64,000 nucleotides of DNA from Ardenticatenaceae bacterium (GCA_020634565.1 JACKBN010000002.1:434001-498000); one strand, 5' to 3'; numbered from the stretch's first letter, positions 52,430 to 61,106 are shown. A program made the numbers and translations. Notes: generated from the letters alone by a model not told the origin.

Positions 52430-53785
52430 ATGGCAAAGAAAACTAGCGGCACTTTTGTAATTGGCCACATCAACCCCGATACAGACTCTATTGCTTCAGC
52501 CATGGGCTACGCCTGGCTGTTACAAAATCAGGAAGAAGAACCCGTCGTGGCCGCCCGGGCCGGGCATCTTAATCCCCAAACAGCCTGGGTGCTCGAAAAA
52601 CTAAAGCTGGATCCCCCCATGCTCTTACCAGACGCTTCCCCTCGATTTGAGCATGTGATTTACCGTTTCAACACCACCACACCGGATCGCCCTTTGCGCG
52701 ATGTGTGGGCCATTGCCAATCGCACTGGCGGTGTAGCCCCGGTAGTGCACGAAGATGGCACGCCGTACGGACTGGTAACAGTGCTCAGCCTGTTCCGCTT
52801 CTTGAAAGAATCCGTTGGGGCGCATCCCCGGCGCGAAGAGATGCGTATTGCCGAAATTATGGAGCGGCCGTGTTCCGAAGCCTGCGACACCGATGTACCC
52901 CGATTTAACGCCGGCAGCCGCATCCGGGACGTCCTGCCCCGCATTTTGCATGAAGAGCGCAGCGAATTTTGGGTAGTCGATGATGAAGGCCACTACCAGG
53001 GCATCTGCCGCCAGCGGGATGCGCTGAATCCGCCACGTTACCGGCTTATTCTGGTGGATCATAACGAGGTGGGGCAGGCGCTTGGCGCACTGGATGAAGC
53101 CGATCTGATTGAAGTGCTCGATCATCACCGGCTGGACAATGCCCCCACCCGTACCCCGATTCGTTTTACCATTGATGTGGTGGGCAGCACCTGCACCCTC
53201 GTCAGCGAACGGATCAATGAAGCGGGTCTAAGCGCCCCACCTGCCCTGGCTGGTTTGCTACTGGCAGGCATCATGTCAGACACACTCATCCTCAATTCGC
53301 CCACCACGACCAACCGAGACCGGGAAGCAGCCGAACGGCTATTGCGCTGGGCGAAAGTTGGCGATTCACCACTGGCTGGAGAATCCGTGCAAACTTTTGG
53401 GGAACAGGTGCTGCAAGCAGGGGCTGGTCTGGCCTCACGAACGCCAGAAGAAATCGTCAACACCGACTTTAAACAGTACGAAGCTGGCGGCCTGAAATTC
53501 GGCATCTCGCAAGTAGAGGTAACCAACCGCAGTCAGTTGGCCGAATACTCCAACGCGCTGGGAGACGCTCTCATCAAGCAGCGCGACAGCAATGGCCTTA
53601 ATTTTGCCATGCTGATGGTAACCGACGTTGTGCGCCGGGGCAGTCGCTTGCTCATTACCGATGATATCGCCGCCCTGGAAGGTTTGCCCTATCCCAAGCG
53701 GGAGGATGGCACGCTCAATGCAGATGGCGTGGTATCACGCAAAATGCAGCTGCTGCCAACAATTTTGGGTGCGCTAGAGGGGTAG
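52430..53785 (+). CDS. ppaC: CBS-domain family II (manganese-dependent) inorganic pyrophosphatase
   Basis: 451 residues. The DHH phosphoesterase motifs are GHINPDTDSIASAMGY, LVDHNE, EVLDHHRLD and GIMSDTLIL, with a C-terminal DHHA2 domain. Two CBS motifs (PLRDVWAIANRTGGVAPVV and IRDVLPRILHEERSEFWVVDD) are inserted between the first and second DHH motifs, as in nucleotide-regulated CBS-PPases. It hydrolyses PPi. The link with ppdK, which makes or uses PPi, is metabolic only; the genes are apart. Confidence 0.92.
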   Translation: MAKKTSGTFVIGHINPDTDSIASAMGYAWLLQNQEEEPVVAARAGHLNPQTAWVLEKLKLDPPMLLPDASPRFEHVIYRFNTTTPDRPLRDVWAIANRTGGVAPVVHEDGTPYGLVTVLSLFRFLKESVGAHPRREEMRIAEIMERPCSEACDTDVPRFNAGSRIRDVLPRILHEERSEFWVVDDEGHYQGICRQRDALNPPRYRLILVDHNEVGQALGALDEADLIEVLDHHRLDNAPTRTPIRFTIDVVGSTCTLVSERINEAGLSAPPALAGLLLAGIMSDTLILNSPTTTNRDREAAERLLRWAKVGDSPLAGESVQTFGEQVLQAGAGLASRTPEEIVNTDFKQYEAGGLKFGISQVEVTNRSQLAEYSNALGDALIKQRDSNGLNFAMLMVTDVVRRGSRLLITDDIAALEGLPYPKREDGTLNADGVVSRKMQLLPTILGALEG

Positions 53786-53798
53786 CTCCCGTTTCCCC

Positions 53799-54005
53799 CT
53801 AAGGCTGAGTAACTTGCTCGGTTTGGGGATGGGCGACGGCTTCTAAAAGCTCGCGAGCGATTTCAATAACGGTGATTGGGGCGGCTATCATTTTTTCAAA
53901 ACGGCCGTCTACAATCACCGTCGGATCAGCTTTGATGACTGCTTTGCGCAGGCCAGTCAGTTTAGACTTCATCTTCTCGTTTTCCAAACGGGCAATATCA
54001 ATCAT
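53799..54005 (-). CDS. Small protein of unknown function, promoter cut off by IS1
   Basis: 68 residues: a short helical protein with LENEKMKSKLTGLRKAVIKA and a second hydrophobic helix PITVIEIARELLEAVA. AAAAGGAG lies directly upstream of the ATG, and this site is the target duplicated by the IS1 insertion at 54020. Before the insertion it lay about 50 bp downstream of surE on the same strand, so it may have been in its operon. No family recognised. Confidence 0.6.
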   Translation of the reverse strand: MIDIARLENEKMKSKLTGLRKAVIKADPTVIVDGRFEKMIAAPITVIEIARELLEAVAHPQTEQVTQP

Positions 54006-54058
54006 ATTTTTCTCCTTTTGGTAGTGGTCGAAAAGTAAGTGATGGATAAACTGGATAC

Positions 54059-54229
54059 ATGATCCAAGAAACTATCACTCACCGCTGTCGCGTCTGCGAC
54101 AGCACCAATATTGTTAAAAATGGCACCAACCGCTGTGGTAACCAGCAGTATTGGTGCAAAGCGTGTGGCGCCCGGCGCGTCTTACAGCCCAAACGCCATC
54201 CGTCGTCTGAAAAAAAGAAACCGCATTGA
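54059..54229 (+). CDS. insA: IS1 InsA-like zinc-finger protein (upstream frame)
   Basis: 56 codons. CRVCDSTNIVKNG and YWCKACGARRV form the CxxC/CxxC zinc finger of IS1 InsA. The frame ends at 54229. At 54211-54217 lies A AAA AAG, a classical -1 slippery heptamer, so part of the ribosomes should shift into the InsB frame and make the full transposase of about 240 residues. InsA alone binds the IS ends and represses in classical IS1. Confidence 0.85.
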   Translation: MIQETITHRCRVCDSTNIVKNGTNRCGNQQYWCKACGARRVLQPKRHPSSEKKKPH

Positions 54230-54780
54230 ACGTCTACAAAGAACGGGCCAGTATGCGTGGCGTTCAGCGGGCTCTCGGTGTGCATCGTCATACCTTGGCT
54301 ATCTGGTTATTAGAGCTAATTGTTCGCCTACCAGCCTTTCGCACTTCAGTGAAGCCAGCCCAGTCAGATGACGTGCTTGAACTGGATGAACTCTGGTCTT
54401 TTGTCGGTCAGCGACGCCAGAAACGTTGGCTTTGGGTGGCTCTCTGTCGTCGAACACGTCAAATAGTCGCCTTTGTCATTGGTGACCGCAGTGCAAAAAC
54501 ATGTCGTAAACTGTGGAAACGTATTCCTAAAGCGTATCAACAGTGCCGTTCTTTCAGCGACTTCTGGCATGCTTATCAGCAGGTGATTAACACAGGTAAG
54601 CACAGTTCAGTTGGTAAAGAAAGCGGCGAAACAGCTCATGTGGAGCGGTGGAATAACACCCTGCGTCAGCGAATCAGTCGCTATGTTCGTAAATCGTTAT
54701 CGTTTTCGAAAAATGATAAGTTTCATCATTTAGTAACCAAGTGGTACATCTATGAATACAACTTATCACTTACCACCTAG
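54217..54780 (+). CDS. insB: IS1 InsB-type DDE transposase part (downstream frame)
   Basis: Read in the -1 frame from the slippery site; an in-frame TTG at 54226 could also serve as a start. It has MRGVQRALGVHRHTLAIWL (helix-turn-helix), the first acidic residue in ELDELWSFVGQRRQKRWLW, the second in SFSDFWHAY, and the glutamate in HVERWNNTLRQRISRYVRK. This is the normal IS1 core and looks complete. Confidence 0.9.
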   Translation, partial: ETALNVYKERASMRGVQRALGVHRHTLAIWLLELIVRLPAFRTSVKPAQSDDVLELDELWSFVGQRRQKRWLWVALCRRTRQIVAFVIGDRSAKTCRKLWKRIPKAYQQCRSFSDFWHAYQQVINTGKHSSVGKESGETAHVERWNNTLRQRISRYVRKSLSFSKNDKFHHLVTKWYIYEYNLSLTT

Positions 54781-54826
54781 CCACTACCCTCCTTTTTAGC
54801 TACAGATCATTCCTGATATCTGGCTT

Positions 54827-55675
54827 CTAATGGATGGCCGCATTGGCAACGGCCGTTTCCACGACTGGTAGGCTGGCGGGCACCACTAACCCCGTATCTT
54901 TTTCCTCACCGTTCCACCGCCATTCCCCTAAAATGGGCATGGCATGGAAAGCCGTTAGATCCAGTTCCAGGGGCGTTACGGAAGCAAAACCGGCAAAAAT
55001 AGCACCAACGTCTGTTCCCTCATGGGGGACGCCGGTGGGGCGATCACCGCCAATCCAGTAATAATCATTGCCGCGCGGGTCCGTGCGTTTGTCCAACCGA
55101 TCCCGATAAACGCGCAACCCCTGCCGCGTCAGGCGAATGCCTTTGAATGCCTCAATCGGCACGTTAGGCACATTAACATTGAGAAACGTGCCCGAAGGCA
55201 GCTCATTTTGCAAGACAGTACGCACTACGTCAGCCGCAACTTTAACGGCCAGCGTGTAATCCAATTCTAGAGAGTGCGAGGAACGGGCGTCTAGCGACAC
55301 TGCCACCCCCGGAACACCCCAGATAATGCCTTCCATAACGGCCGTTACCGTGCCGGAATAAGTGACATCGTGGCCCAAATTTGCGGCCGTATTTACGCCA
55401 GAAACAACCAGGTCAACTTTGTCCTTCAGCAACCCCATCAACGCCAGAGCCACACAATCTGAGGGCGCGCCGTCGCTGGTGAGTGCGTCGCTGCCATCGG
55501 CTAACTTGACGCGGCGTACGCGCAAGGGCCGATTCAACGTTTTCACATGGCCCCCGCCAGACCAATCATGATCGGGGGCCACAACGCTTACCTTACCAAA
55601 TTGGCGCATCGCCTGGGCCAAAGCCAGCAAACCAGGTGCAGTAACGCCATCATCATTTGTTACGAGAATATGCAT
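54827..55675 (-). CDS. surE: 5'/3'-nucleotidase SurE
   Basis: 282 residues from the ATG at 55675, which starts the family motif MHILVTNDDGVTAPGLLAL; an ATG at 55723 is in frame but adds non-family sequence. Metal-binding NDDG, the GGGHV and SDGAPSDCVALAL segments and VSGVNTAANLGHDVTYSGTV are all present. It dephosphorylates nucleoside monophosphates. The region immediately downstream was split by an IS1 insertion. Confidence 0.94.
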   Translation of the reverse strand: MHILVTNDDGVTAPGLLALAQAMRQFGKVSVVAPDHDWSGGGHVKTLNRPLRVRRVKLADGSDALTSDGAPSDCVALALMGLLKDKVDLVVSGVNTAANLGHDVTYSGTVTAVMEGIIWGVPGVAVSLDARSSHSLELDYTLAVKVAADVVRTVLQNELPSGTFLNVNVPNVPIEAFKGIRLTRQGLRVYRDRLDKRTDPRGNDYYWIGGDRPTGVPHEGTDVGAIFAGFASVTPLELDLTAFHAMPILGEWRWNGEEKDTGLVVPASLPVVETAVANAAIH

Positions 55676-55830
55676 AGTTTTTCCTTTTTTTCCTATTTTT
55701 GAGTTAGCGTAACGGCTGGGCATTAAGTTGGCATCAACAGCGAGTTAAGAAGCGAATAAGGGTTTGTTAAGGGGGAGTTAACGGCCGTTTCCTGCTTGAC
55801 AGTCCTCATAAGATGCACGAAACTTGCGCC

Positions 55831-56808
55831 ATGCGCGCTGACCGACTGATATCCATATTGATGTTGCTGCAAACAAACGGCCGAATGACGGCGGATGATC
55901 TGGCTGAACGGCTAGAAGTCTCCCCCCGTACCATTTACCGCGATTTGGATGCGCTGAGCGGCGCGGGCGTGCCCGTTTACGCCGAGCGCGGCCCCAACGG
56001 CGGCTGCATGTTGATGGAAAGCTACCGCACCAACCTGACCGGTCTGAATGAAAAAGAGGTCCAGGCGCTGTTCATGTTTACCGTGCCGGGGCTGCTGGCT
56101 GATTTGGGTGCGGATAAAGCCTCGGAAGCGGCCATGCTCAAGCTGATGGCCTCCCTCCCCGCACCGTTTCAACAAGATGCGGCCTTTGTGCAGAAGCGGC
56201 TGCATCTGGACCCCGGCGCCTGGTTTCAATCCGAGGAAGAGGTGCCGTATTTGTCGCTGGTGCAAACGGCCGTTTGGCAAAACCAGCGGCTGCGGCTCAA
56301 CTATCGGCGTGGGGATGGCCAATGGGTCAAGCGACTCATCGATCCGTACGGGCTGGTGGCCAAAGCCAGCATCTGGTATGTGGTGGGCGGCATTCGCGGC
56401 GAAAAAATTCAGGTGTACCGCGTCTCGCGCATCATGGATGCCGAGCTAACGGGCAGCAATTTTGAGCGGCCTGCCGATTTTGATTTGGCCGCCTACTGGC
56501 AAAGCTGGCGCGACCAGTTTGAAGCCCGGCAAAACCGGCTGACGGTCCAGTTAAGGGTGCCGCCCAGCAGCGGGCCGCTGCTGGCGCTGGTCTTTGGCGA
56601 AGGCATTGTTGCCGCTCTCCTAACCGCCCCATCCGCCGAAGATACGGCTGGCAACGTACTGCTCTCTGTCACCTTCGATTCGTTGGAAACCGCCGGCCGA
56701 CAGCTATTGGGTTTGGGAACGGCCGTTGACGTCATCTCCCCCCCTGAATTGCGCCAGCATCTTTTTGACCGGGCGCAGCAAGCGGTTCAACAATACCAAC
56801 ACCCGTGA
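55831..56808 (+). CDS. HTH/WYL-domain transcriptional regulator (YafY type)
   Basis: 325 residues from the ATG at 55831, matching the usual family start MRADRLISILMLLQ; ATG 55813 is in frame. An N-terminal winged helix (MTADDLAERLEVSPRTIYRD) is followed by a WYL domain with YRRGDGQWVKRLIDPYGLV and WYVVGGIRGEKIQVYRVSRI, where the W-Y-L-like trio becomes IWYVVG. Such proteins sense nucleic acids or nucleotides and often control stress or defence genes. No partner is obvious. Confidence 0.9.
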   Translation: MRADRLISILMLLQTNGRMTADDLAERLEVSPRTIYRDLDALSGAGVPVYAERGPNGGCMLMESYRTNLTGLNEKEVQALFMFTVPGLLADLGADKASEAAMLKLMASLPAPFQQDAAFVQKRLHLDPGAWFQSEEEVPYLSLVQTAVWQNQRLRLNYRRGDGQWVKRLIDPYGLVAKASIWYVVGGIRGEKIQVYRVSRIMDAELTGSNFERPADFDLAAYWQSWRDQFEARQNRLTVQLRVPPSSGPLLALVFGEGIVAALLTAPSAEDTAGNVLLSVTFDSLETAGRQLLGLGTAVDVISPPELRQHLFDRAQQAVQQYQHP

Positions 56809-56954
56809 TTCACCCCGTAAGAAACCACCAACAGTTCCACAAGAATTTCGTAATACTCCTTTGGTACCTTTGCGTCATTCACCAATCATTGATGTAAATG
56901 GCCGGGAAGAAACGGAGAAACGGCCGTTTACCCTATTCCAAAGGAGAAACCGAA

Positions 56955-58004
56955 ATGAATATAAAGAAACGTCTTGTTGTCCTGTTACTGCTTGCCTTCT
57001 CGCTGCTGACCGCCTCTTTGGCTGCGGCCCAAGGGCAGGAAGCCTCCCGTGAGCGCGGGAAAGTGGTTGTCGCCAACCGCGCCTCCGGCACCATTTCCGT
57101 CATCAGCGCCGAAACCGATGAACTGCTCGGCAACTATGATTTACCCGCTGGGGAAAACACCCCAGAGCCAATGTACGTCGTGTTTACCCGGACTGGCAAC
57201 CGCGTTTTTGTGGGCGATCGCGCCAATAATCGGGTTGTCGTCTTTAGCGCGCGCGACTTCAGCGTGGAAGATGTCATTCCCGCAGGCGCTGGCGTCTTTC
57301 ACATGTGGGCCGACGGCCGTGGCGAACGACTTTGGGTCAACAACGACATCGACAACACCTTTACCGTTATCGACACGCGCAATCTGACCGTCGTGGCCAC
57401 TGTTGCGCTGCCTGCCGATTTGGTGGCAATGGGCGGCAAGCCGCACGACGTTATTCTGGATGCGGAAGGCAACAATGCGTATGTCACTCTGCTGGGCTTC
57501 GCTGGCGACAACGACTACCTCGTTCATTACGATGCCCACACCTTTGCCGAACTTAACCGCGCCCCTGTCGGTAAAGACCCGCATGTCTCTCTGACTTTCC
57601 ACAATGAGTTTATCTACGTACCGGCTCAGAACAGCAATCTGGTTTCCGTGTTTAATCGGCACACGCTGGAACTGGTAGACGAGATTGCGGCTCCTGGCGC
57701 ACATGGTGCGGGGATGCCACTGAGTGGTCAGGTCTTCTACACCACTAACTTGACCGGCGGCGGCACCGATGGACTAATCGCCATTGACCTGCGCACCAAC
57801 ACCATCCTTGGCACCACGGACACGCCGTATGCTGTGCCCCACAATATCGCCCTCACCGCTGCTGGCGACAAGCTGTACGTGACGCATTCCGGTGGCACCT
57901 CAGACAAAGTAACCGTTTATGAAATTGGTCATGACGATCTACCCGTGTACCAGGGCGAAGTGACCGTAGAATTCAATCCTTTTGGCTTGACCTACGTTCC
58001 ATAA
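56955..58004 (+). CDS. Secreted YncE-like beta-propeller protein
   Basis: 349 residues from the ATG at 56955 with AAGGAG upstream. A signal peptide (LVVLLLLAFSLLTASLAAAQ) precedes seven-blade propeller repeats such as KVVVANRASGTISVISAET, RVFVGDRANNRVVVFSA, ERLWVNNDIDNTFTVIDTR and KLYVTHSGGTSDKVTVYE. Several His residues (VFHMW, KPHDV, DPHVS, PHNIA) recur at similar blade positions and could bind a metal, but that is a guess. It ends at a terminator. Confidence 0.85.
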   Translation: MNIKKRLVVLLLLAFSLLTASLAAAQGQEASRERGKVVVANRASGTISVISAETDELLGNYDLPAGENTPEPMYVVFTRTGNRVFVGDRANNRVVVFSARDFSVEDVIPAGAGVFHMWADGRGERLWVNNDIDNTFTVIDTRNLTVVATVALPADLVAMGGKPHDVILDAEGNNAYVTLLGFAGDNDYLVHYDAHTFAELNRAPVGKDPHVSLTFHNEFIYVPAQNSNLVSVFNRHTLELVDEIAAPGAHGAGMPLSGQVFYTTNLTGGGTDGLIAIDLRTNTILGTTDTPYAVPHNIALTAAGDKLYVTHSGGTSDKVTVYEIGHDDLPVYQGEVTVEFNPFGLTYVP

Positions 58005-58037
58005 AGCGTTAGCCGTTCGTTCTAGCTAATCCATAAG

Positions 58038-58085
58038 AGACGGCCGTTTCGCCCCAACTCATCAGGTGAAACGGCCGTCTTTTTT
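58038..58085 (+). terminator. Terminator whose stem is two ACGGCCGT octamers
   Basis: AGACGGCCGTTTC (58038-58050) pairs perfectly with GAAACGGCCGTCT (58068-58080), followed by five T. The stem core on each side is the genome-wide octamer. It ends the YncE-like gene. Confidence 0.92.
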
Positions 58086-58243
58086 CGTCTATCCTATCAA
58101 TCTTCATACCGCCAAATGGGCTTTGTTTTCTCCATTATCAAATTATCGTGAATTTGTAAGGCTTTTGTTTCCGCTAAGTGATAGGTGACGATGGCGATTA
58201 ACCAGCCCATAATTGTAGGTGCTGAAATCTACAGGAGGGCAAA

Positions 58244-59425
58244 ATGTCAATCGCCATCACTCAAACTATACATGTTTTACAAATAATCGTACAAACCGTA
58301 CCCGTGGGTACGAATCTCGCACTTTTACAATTGATGTGGACGATTCTAAATGGCTCATTTGTGCAAAGCCGAGGCGCGATTTTCCCCGCCTTGAAAGCAA
58401 ATGGGTTTTCATCGGAAGAAAGCCGACGGATATGGAGAGCCTTCCGTCATGGTGTCTGGTATATCAATGAATGCCTTGCCCGATGGCACAGCTATGTTTT
58501 GTCTGAAGGAAAATGGCAAAGCCATGAATATGAAGGGTATCGACCAGTTGCCGTTGACTGGACAGCATTTTGGCGGTTCAAACTTAAAGGATGGACGGGA
58601 AAGATGTTTCACAGCTTGGCAGGACGAGCACTATGTGGTGTTGGTTTTGGTGTTATTTGCCAGGTTGGGCAGGTTGACGGGCAACGCATTCCGCTGCTAC
58701 GTCAAATCATTCGCACCAACAAGAAAGACCGAAGCGAAGCCACACTCAAAGCTGATACCTTGCGCTGGGTCAAGCATCATTTGGCTGAGGGCGAAGTGGC
58801 GATTGCCGATGCGGGTGTGGAAATCAGTGACATGCAGGCGGTTGGTATGGGGCAATATGTGATTCGGCTGGCCCTTAACTGCACAGGTCGTCGTAATTAC
58901 TTGCCAGAATACAAAGGACGCGGCTGCCGACCCAAATGGGGTGAAAAAGTCCGCCCCTTGCCACGCACCCATCTGGAAAAAGAGATAGAAGCGACTCCAC
59001 CTGATAGAGAAGAAGTCATTCATTTTCAGGGGCGCGAAATCGTTGCCCAGGGCTGGGTTGAGTTGATTCCATCAACATACAAACCGGGGCAAGCACCTGA
59101 AACCTTCACGTTTTGGGTTTTCTTCGACCCTTTGTATGACAAGCCGCTGGTTTTGGGAACCAATCTGCAGCAGGCAGACCCTTTGACCATCTTCTGCCTG
59201 TATCAAGACCGGTGGTCGGTAGAGCAAATCCCGTTGGTAGCCAAGCAGATGTTAGGCTTGCACCGTCAATTCGTCTTTGCTCCAGAGTCTTGTGCTCGTT
59301 TGCCAGAACTGGCTTTATTGATGGCCAATATCTTGACCTATCTGGTGACCGTCTTACCCCCGATGCCAACTGGCTTTTGGGATAGACGCCCAAAAAAACA
59401 TCTGGCCGTCTGCGTCGGGTCTTAG
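58244..59425 (+). CDS. IS4-type DDE transposase, with likely -1 frameshift extension
   Basis: 393 residues in the zero frame, with GGAGGGC before the ATG. The catalytic acids are visible in VAVDWTAFWRFKL, VAIADAGVEIS and the IS4 signature YQDRWSVEQIPLVAKQ (Y-2-R-3-E-6-K). At 59392-59398 the run A AAA AAA followed by C is a strong -1 slippery site. A shift there adds about 48 residues (TSGRLRRVLAG...) ending at 59544, where the zero frame stops soon after. The extension looks more protein-like than the zero-frame tail. Confidence 0.85.
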   Translation: MSIAITQTIHVLQIIVQTVPVGTNLALLQLMWTILNGSFVQSRGAIFPALKANGFSSEESRRIWRAFRHGVWYINECLARWHSYVLSEGKWQSHEYEGYRPVAVDWTAFWRFKLKGWTGKMFHSLAGRALCGVGFGVICQVGQVDGQRIPLLRQIIRTNKKDRSEATLKADTLRWVKHHLAEGEVAIADAGVEISDMQAVGMGQYVIRLALNCTGRRNYLPEYKGRGCRPKWGEKVRPLPRTHLEKEIEATPPDREEVIHFQGREIVAQGWVELIPSTYKPGQAPETFTFWVFFDPLYDKPLVLGTNLQQADPLTIFCLYQDRWSVEQIPLVAKQMLGLHRQFVFAPESCARLPELALLMANILTYLVTVLPPMPTGFWDRRPKKHLAVCVGS

Positions 59426-59544
59426 CGGGCGAGTTTTTTCCTAAAGATACCCTCTCTGACCCCCAACTTCGCAAAAAAGCATCGGTTACGGCGCATTTGC
59501 CCAAGGGAGTAGCGGCGCATCGGCGGCAAAAAGCGCCGACTTAA
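59398..59544 (+). CDS. Frameshift-derived C-terminal extension of the IS4-type transposase
   Basis: In the -1 frame after the A7C site the sequence reads TSGRLRRVLAGEFFPKDTLS, then continues basic (LRKKASVTAHLP, AAHRRQKAPT) to a TAA at 59544. It has no start of its own. It fits either programmed frameshifting or a one-base error in the A run. Confidence 0.5.
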   Translation, partial: TSGRLRRVLAGEFFPKDTLSDPQLRKKASVTAHLPKGVAAHRRQKAPT

Positions 59545-59596
59545 CCATTCACATCAATTTGACACGGTTTTACAACCGATTTTTCAATGTTCACCG

Positions 59597-59622
59597 CTTT
59601 GAGCTATCGCTCAAAGTCTTTT
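59597..59622 (+). terminator. Hairpin near the right end of the IS4-type element
   Basis: CTTTGAGC and GCTCAAAG form a perfect 8 bp stem with a TATC loop, followed by TCTTTT. It lies inside the element and probably ends transposase transcription. Confidence 0.6.
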
Positions 59623-59815
59623 GTCAATGCCGCGTTAGCGGAAACTAGAGTAAGGTCTGTTCTAGGGAACGGCCGTTCTCTATGCTAAAATAAATTCATC
59701 GTAATTTCAGTTCAGCCAGTCCACATCACCACCTCAATGACCTAAGTTTGCATTTAGCGATTAACAGGCAACCTTCTTCAATGAGTGGCATTGTGCAAGG
59801 GAATAAGGAGAAAAA

Positions 59816-61087
59816 ATGAATACCATTTGGCAATCACGCTGGAGTGCTTTAGATGCGCAGCTGCAAAGCATGCTCACGCAATATGCAGCCACGCCCAATC
59901 CTGTTAACAACTGTCTGCACGCCCTAACAGACAGTTTACAGACGTTTGGTGCAGATCAATTCAACTTCTTTTGGGACGGATTTGATACGGGGCAGCTGCT
60001 GCCAGCCATGATGATCCCAGAAGAACACGTTCTGCGCGCCACGCTGGATCAGGTCGCATTTGACATCAACCTCATCCAGCGAATTTTTGAACAGCGTCAG
60101 CAAACCGCTCTTACTGCCAAGCTAACCAAAGCAGATGAATTAGCTCAGGCAGCCCTGGATGTTGCGGTTCAAAGCGGCTTACTACCCCAATGTGGCGTCC
60201 TTACCTATTTCAACAAGTCGGCCAACATCCGCATCATTCCTTATGCACCAATTGCCCTGGTTGGCGTGCCCTACACAGCCACAACCGCCGATTTGGATTT
60301 CCTGGCGATTCCGCATGAGGTGGCTCACTACGTTTATCATCATGCCCCCGGTCTGGCGGCGAATTTGCACAATCTGATTCCACTCTATCCTGACTGGGTG
60401 AATCATTGGACCGAAGAAATTTTTGCCGACGTGTTTGGCGTACTGATCGCCGGGCCAATCATGGGTTACAGCTTTCAACAACTGTTGCTGGATAATGCGC
60501 AAGAAAAATTCGTAGCTGACGACGGCGAACATCCACCAGACGCCATACGGCCGTACGGCTGCAACCAGGCCCTGCGACAATTGGGCTACACCAAAGCAGC
60601 CAACAAACTGGATGAAACCTGGGCCAGTTCGTTGGCCCAGCGACATTATCCTGCTGAATTTACGCCTCGCGGCAGCAGCACCCCAGCCAGCCTGACTGAT
60701 GCCCAGCAGATCATCAGCCAAACAGCAGACCTTTTTGTAGATTACCTGGTAAACGTGCGTCAGGTGACCCAATCGAGCCCGTGGTCCAGCGATACCAACA
60801 ATCTGGCAACGTTAGAGCCAGACTTTTCGACCTGGCTGGCCCAGACGCTGCAAGTCGATCATTATTTGCTAACGGCCGTTGGTAGTGAAGTCGGTGTGGC
60901 AACGGGTGGCGGAACGGCCGTAAATCTGCGGGCCAAAGGCAGCACCCAAACCTGGCGCGACTGGCTAAAAGAAGATGTACGCAACAATCCCACCGTCTTA
61001 ATACCAGCACAGGCATGGCTACCGCTATTCACGGCAGGACATTGGCCGGTTAAAGGACCGGAGAGCAACAGCAATGGGGGAATTTAA
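59816..61087 (+). CDS. Putative zinc metallopeptidase of unknown family
   Basis: 423 residues with AAGGAG upstream of the ATG and no signal peptide. The HExxH zinc motif is in AIPHEVAHYVYHHAPG (about residue 170), followed about 40 residues on by WTEEIFADVFGVLIAG, whose EExxxD helix could give the third ligand as in gluzincins. No other domain was recognised. It is convergent with the SARP regulator, separated by 19 bp. The enzyme class is inferred only from these motifs. Confidence 0.65.
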   Translation: MNTIWQSRWSALDAQLQSMLTQYAATPNPVNNCLHALTDSLQTFGADQFNFFWDGFDTGQLLPAMMIPEEHVLRATLDQVAFDINLIQRIFEQRQQTALTAKLTKADELAQAALDVAVQSGLLPQCGVLTYFNKSANIRIIPYAPIALVGVPYTATTADLDFLAIPHEVAHYVYHHAPGLAANLHNLIPLYPDWVNHWTEEIFADVFGVLIAGPIMGYSFQQLLLDNAQEKFVADDGEHPPDAIRPYGCNQALRQLGYTKAANKLDETWASSLAQRHYPAEFTPRGSSTPASLTDAQQIISQTADLFVDYLVNVRQVTQSSPWSSDTNNLATLEPDFSTWLAQTLQVDHYLLTAVGSEVGVATGGGTAVNLRAKGSTQTWRDWLKEDVRNNPTVLIPAQAWLPLFTAGHWPVKGPESNSNGGI

Positions 61088-61106
61088 TTTCAGAAGTTAG
61101 CCCTTA

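Larger units (their letters stand above)
54012..54796 (+). mobile_element. IS1-family insertion sequence with target duplication
   Basis: The element spans 54020-54788 (769 bp, the usual IS1 size). The ends GGTAGTGGTCGAAAAGTAAG and GGTAGTGGCTAGGTGGTAAG (right end reversed) match at 16 of 23 positions. The 8-base CTCCTTTT is repeated on both sides (54012-54019 and 54789-54796). Both reading frames and the slippery site are intact. It contains no ACGGCCGT octamer, unlike its surroundings. Confidence 0.95.
58167..59645 (+). mobile_element. IS4-type insertion sequence
   Basis: The ends GTTTCCGCTAA (58167-58177) and TTAGCGGAAAC (59635-59645) are perfect 11-base inverted repeats flanking one transposase gene, giving about 1.48 kb. 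No direct target repeat is clear, so the exact ends may be off by some bases. No ACGGCCGT octamer lies inside, though one lies 23 bp beyond the right end. Confidence 0.75.

Noticed and set aside
55796..55824. TTGACA at 55796 as a -35 box for a leaderless WYL regulator transcript
   Set aside because: The hexamer 17 bases downstream (GAAACT) is a poor -10 box, so the promoter is not supported.
54020..59645. IS1 and IS4-type elements considered as a composite transposon carrying surE, the WYL regulator and the propeller gene
   Set aside because: They belong to different families with different ends, IS1 has its own target duplication, and the genes between carry the native octamer.
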